Source: [Clostridium] asparagiforme DSM 15981
Lineage (GTDB): Bacteria > Bacillota > Clostridia > Lachnospirales > Lachnospiraceae
NCBI GenBank assembly: GCA_025149125.1
Contig: CP102272.1
Location: 3,782,001-3,846,000, forward strand
Direction of reading: 5' to 3'
DNA length: 64,000 bases
Of this stretch, positions 62,230-64,000 are shown one piece after another. The notes beneath the pieces are model-generated. The model saw nothing but the letters and a program-made list of their open reading frames with translations. It made no database searches and was not told where the DNA came from. Numbering within the stretch: the stretch's first letter is position 1; each line of letters begins with the position of its first letter. Both the position numbers and the translations under genes were made by a program.

Positions 62230-63129
62230 CTAAATCAGCCCCGCCGCGCGCATCGCCCGCCGCATATTCTCCAGCGTTTTCCCCTCTCCGGTAAGCAGAT
62301 TGGGCCGGTAGGGCTCTCCCACCGCCTGCCCCCGCAGCCTGGCCATATCCTTGGCCGCCACCGGGAAGCTGGCTCCGTCCATGGCCAGCCGGACCGGATT
62401 CAGCTTGTACTGGGCTTCCAGGGCTCCGTTTAAATCTCCGGCAACATATTTATTGTAAATGTCCGTGATCAGCTCCGGCATGAAATTGGCCGCCGTGCAG
62501 ACCCCGCCCACCGCCCCGTGGCACATGGAGGCGTAGAGCAGCGTATCCTTGCCCCCGAAGATTTTAAATCCCGTGTGCCGGGTTCTGCGGATAAATTCCT
62601 CCATCTGGGTGATGTCTCCGCTGGTGTCCTTCATGCCCACGATATTCGGCACTTCCTCAGCCAGGCGCTGCACCAGATTTCCCGACAGGGTGTAGCCCAC
62701 CCGGCCCGGGTTGTTGTACAGAAGCATGGGCGTATCCGGCACGGATTCCCCGATGGTCTTAAAATGCAGGAACAGCTCTTCCTCCGTGGGTTTTAAAAAC
62801 ATGGGCTGGAGCACGGAAATGCCGTCCGCCCTGCATCGAACCGCCATCTGCGCCAGCCGGACGCATTTTTTCGTGCTGATGGCCCCGATTCCAAAATACA
62901 CGGGCACCCGGCCGTTTGTCTGGTCCACGATGATGTTCAGCCCGCGCTCCATCTCGCCGTCCTCCACCATGTAGAATTCGCCGTTACTACCAAAGGCAAG
63001 AATCCCCAGCACGCCGCCCTCGATGACAAAGTCCACATGCCGGCGCATGGCCGCCTCATCGATCCGTTCTTCCCCGTCGATGATCGTGAGAATCGGGACG
63101 ATCACTCCTTTAATAAACTCTGTGTTCAT
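62230..63129 (-). CDS. DapA-family class I aldolase/dehydratase (5-keto-4-deoxyglucarate acting)
   Basis: 299 residues. TIM-barrel of the dihydrodipicolinate synthase superfamily with Tyr138 in LLYNNPG and Schiff-base Lys167 in VGMKDTSGD. The substrate-specific GTTGE is GSNGE here. Relatives act on KDG, 5-keto-4-deoxyglucarate or N-acetylneuraminate. Because glucarate dehydratases and a GarR-type reductase flank it, splitting 5-keto-4-deoxyglucarate to pyruvate and tartronate semialdehyde is the best guess. Dehydration/decarboxylation as by KdgD is the alternative. Confidence 0.82.
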   Translation of the reverse strand: MNTEFIKGVIVPILTIIDGEERIDEAAMRRHVDFVIEGGVLGILAFGSNGEFYMVEDGEMERGLNIIVDQTNGRVPVYFGIGAISTKKCVRLAQMAVRCRADGISVLQPMFLKPTEEELFLHFKTIGESVPDTPMLLYNNPGRVGYTLSGNLVQRLAEEVPNIVGMKDTSGDITQMEEFIRRTRHTGFKIFGGKDTLLYASMCHGAVGGVCTAANFMPELITDIYNKYVAGDLNGALEAQYKLNPVRLAMDGASFPVAAKDMARLRGQAVGEPYRPNLLTGEGKTLENMRRAMRAAGLI

Positions 63130-63153
63130 ATTGAATTTCCCCTTATCGGTACC

Positions 63154-64000
63154 TCAGGACTTTACGGTGACATTTGACAGCTTCTCATAGAACCGCACAA
63201 TACTGGAGTGGTCCTCCTTGTCGCAGCCGTCCGCCTTCACGCTCTGCATGATCTCCATCAGCTGCCCGCTGAGCGGAACCGGGGCGCTGATGGCGTGAGC
63301 CGCGTTCAGGGCGTTGGTCAGATCCTTGATGTGAAGCTCCACGCGAAAGCCCGGCTTGAAATTTCCCGCAAGCATCATCGGCGCTTTGGCGTCCATCACC
63401 GTGGAGCCCGCCAGGCCGCCCCGGATCGCCTGGTATACCAGTTCCGGATCCGTGCCCGCCTTTTTCGCAAAGGTCAGCGCCTCTGCCACCGCCGCGATAT
63501 TGACAGCCACCACGATCTGGTTTGCCAGCTTGGCCACATTTCCCGAGCCCAGCTCCCCCACATAGACCACGGAACCGGCCATCGCCATCAGAAGATCGTA
63601 GTAGCGGTCAAACAGCTCACGTTTTCCGCCCACCATGACGGAAATGGTGCCGTCAATGGCCTTTGGTTCGCCGCCGGACACCGGAGCATCCAACATTTCA
63701 ATCCCCTTTTTTGCAAGCTCAGCCCCGATGGCCTTGCTCTCCGTAGGATCAATGGAACTCATGTCGATGAGCACGGTTCCGGGTTTCGCGCCCTGTGCAA
63801 CCCCGTTTTCCCCCAGAACAGCCGCCCTCACATGAGGAGAATTGGGCACCATGGTGATCACCACCTGGCAGGCTCCCGCCACCCCGGCCCCGTTGGCCGC
63901 GGTCTGCGCCCCGGCCGCGGCCAGCTCCGCCACCGCCTCTTGGTTCAGATCCGCAACAACCAGATCGTATCCGGCTTTCAGCAGATTTTTCGCCATCGGT
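63154..64000 (-). CDS. garR: Tartronate semialdehyde reductase (2-hydroxy-3-oxopropionate reductase), cut by right edge
   Basis: About 282 residues are in the window; about 15 at the N-terminus, including the GxGxxG NAD(P) motif, lie beyond 64000. The last bases read ...KPMAKNLLKAGY, matching the usual GIMGKPMAKNL start of the family. Substrate motif DAPVSGGEPKAIDGT and catalytic Lys in GSGNVAKLANQ are present. Reduces tartronate semialdehyde to glycerate, the last step of the glucarate route. It is the most upstream gene of the operon visible; the promoter is outside the window. Confidence 0.9.
   Translation of the reverse strand, partial: PMAKNLLKAGYDLVVADLNQEAVAELAAAGAQTAANGAGVAGACQVVITMVPNSPHVRAAVLGENGVAQGAKPGTVLIDMSSIDPTESKAIGAELAKKGIEMLDAPVSGGEPKAIDGTISVMVGGKRELFDRYYDLLMAMAGSVVYVGELGSGNVAKLANQIVVAVNIAAVAEALTFAKKAGTDPELVYQAIRGGLAGSTVMDAKAPMMLAGNFKPGFRVELHIKDLTNALNAAHAISAPVPLSGQLMEIMQSVKADGCDKEDHSSIVRFYEKLSNVTVKS

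Noticed and set aside
1..64000. CRISPR arrays, prophage, insertion sequences or tRNA genes
   Set aside because: No regularly spaced repeats, transposase or integrase motifs, terminal repeats or tRNA-like cloverleafs were noticed; this was by eye only.

Overview
The window is about 64 kb of GC-rich (roughly 58-60 %) chromosomal DNA from a Bacillota member. It most resembles a gut Lachnospiraceae/Enterocloster-type Clostridium. This rests on the T-box leader, the type A RNase P RNA, the style of the lipoprotein signal peptides, strong AGGAGG ribosome sites with frequent GTG/TTG starts, and the many TRAP, BMP and Dpp uptake systems beside sugar-acid pathways. The organism assignment is inference. 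No phage, integrase, insertion sequence, CRISPR array or tRNA was seen.

Left part (1-9 kb): a truncated cytidylate-kinase-like gene and a nicotinamidase; a tryptophan ABC transporter (trpXYZ) behind a T-box riboswitch with a UGG specifier; a response regulator-histidine kinase-lipoprotein operon; and a second small lipoprotein gene.

Purine block (9-26 kb, minus strand): a GntR repressor gene heads an operon for xanthine dehydrogenase (three subunits) and a BMP-type nucleoside/nucleobase ABC transporter, with one unknown membrane-anchored protein inside. Upstream, a J-domain/TPR protein, an HscC-like Hsp70 and adenine deaminase form a second operon. Both promoters carry the same TTGGTANTACCTATT box at the -10/start region, so the GntR protein probably controls both. 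This links a dedicated chaperone pair to purine breakdown and is the most unusual signal in the window.

Middle (26-40 kb): an MFS-PHP-ROK operon with a clear palindromic operator; a secreted leucine-rich-repeat-like protein; then a hexuronate block (two KDG-type sugar kinases, KDPG aldolase, an IclR regulator, altronate dehydratase, and divergently a LacI regulator with uronate isomerase). Operator-like palindromes and good sigma-A promoters can be read at each regulator.

Right part (40-64 kb): a very large PAS/GGDEF/hybrid histidine kinase; an operon of unknown substrate (MmgE/PrpD, LarA-type racemase, TAXI-TRAP transporter, DUF6282-like hydrolase) opposite a LysR gene with an ATAC-N7-GTAT box; an AT-rich, decayed VapC-type toxin/antitoxin remnant; rnpB; and a glucarate operon. 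The glucarate operon contains two glucarate dehydratase paralogues, a Dpp/Opp-type ABC transporter, a C45-family Ntn acylase/hydrolase, a DapA-family aldolase and tartronate semialdehyde reductase, which is cut by the right edge. Overall the region feeds purines, hexuronates and aldarates into central metabolism. Gene boundaries and motifs are read from the sequence; functions are family inferences, and no database search was run.
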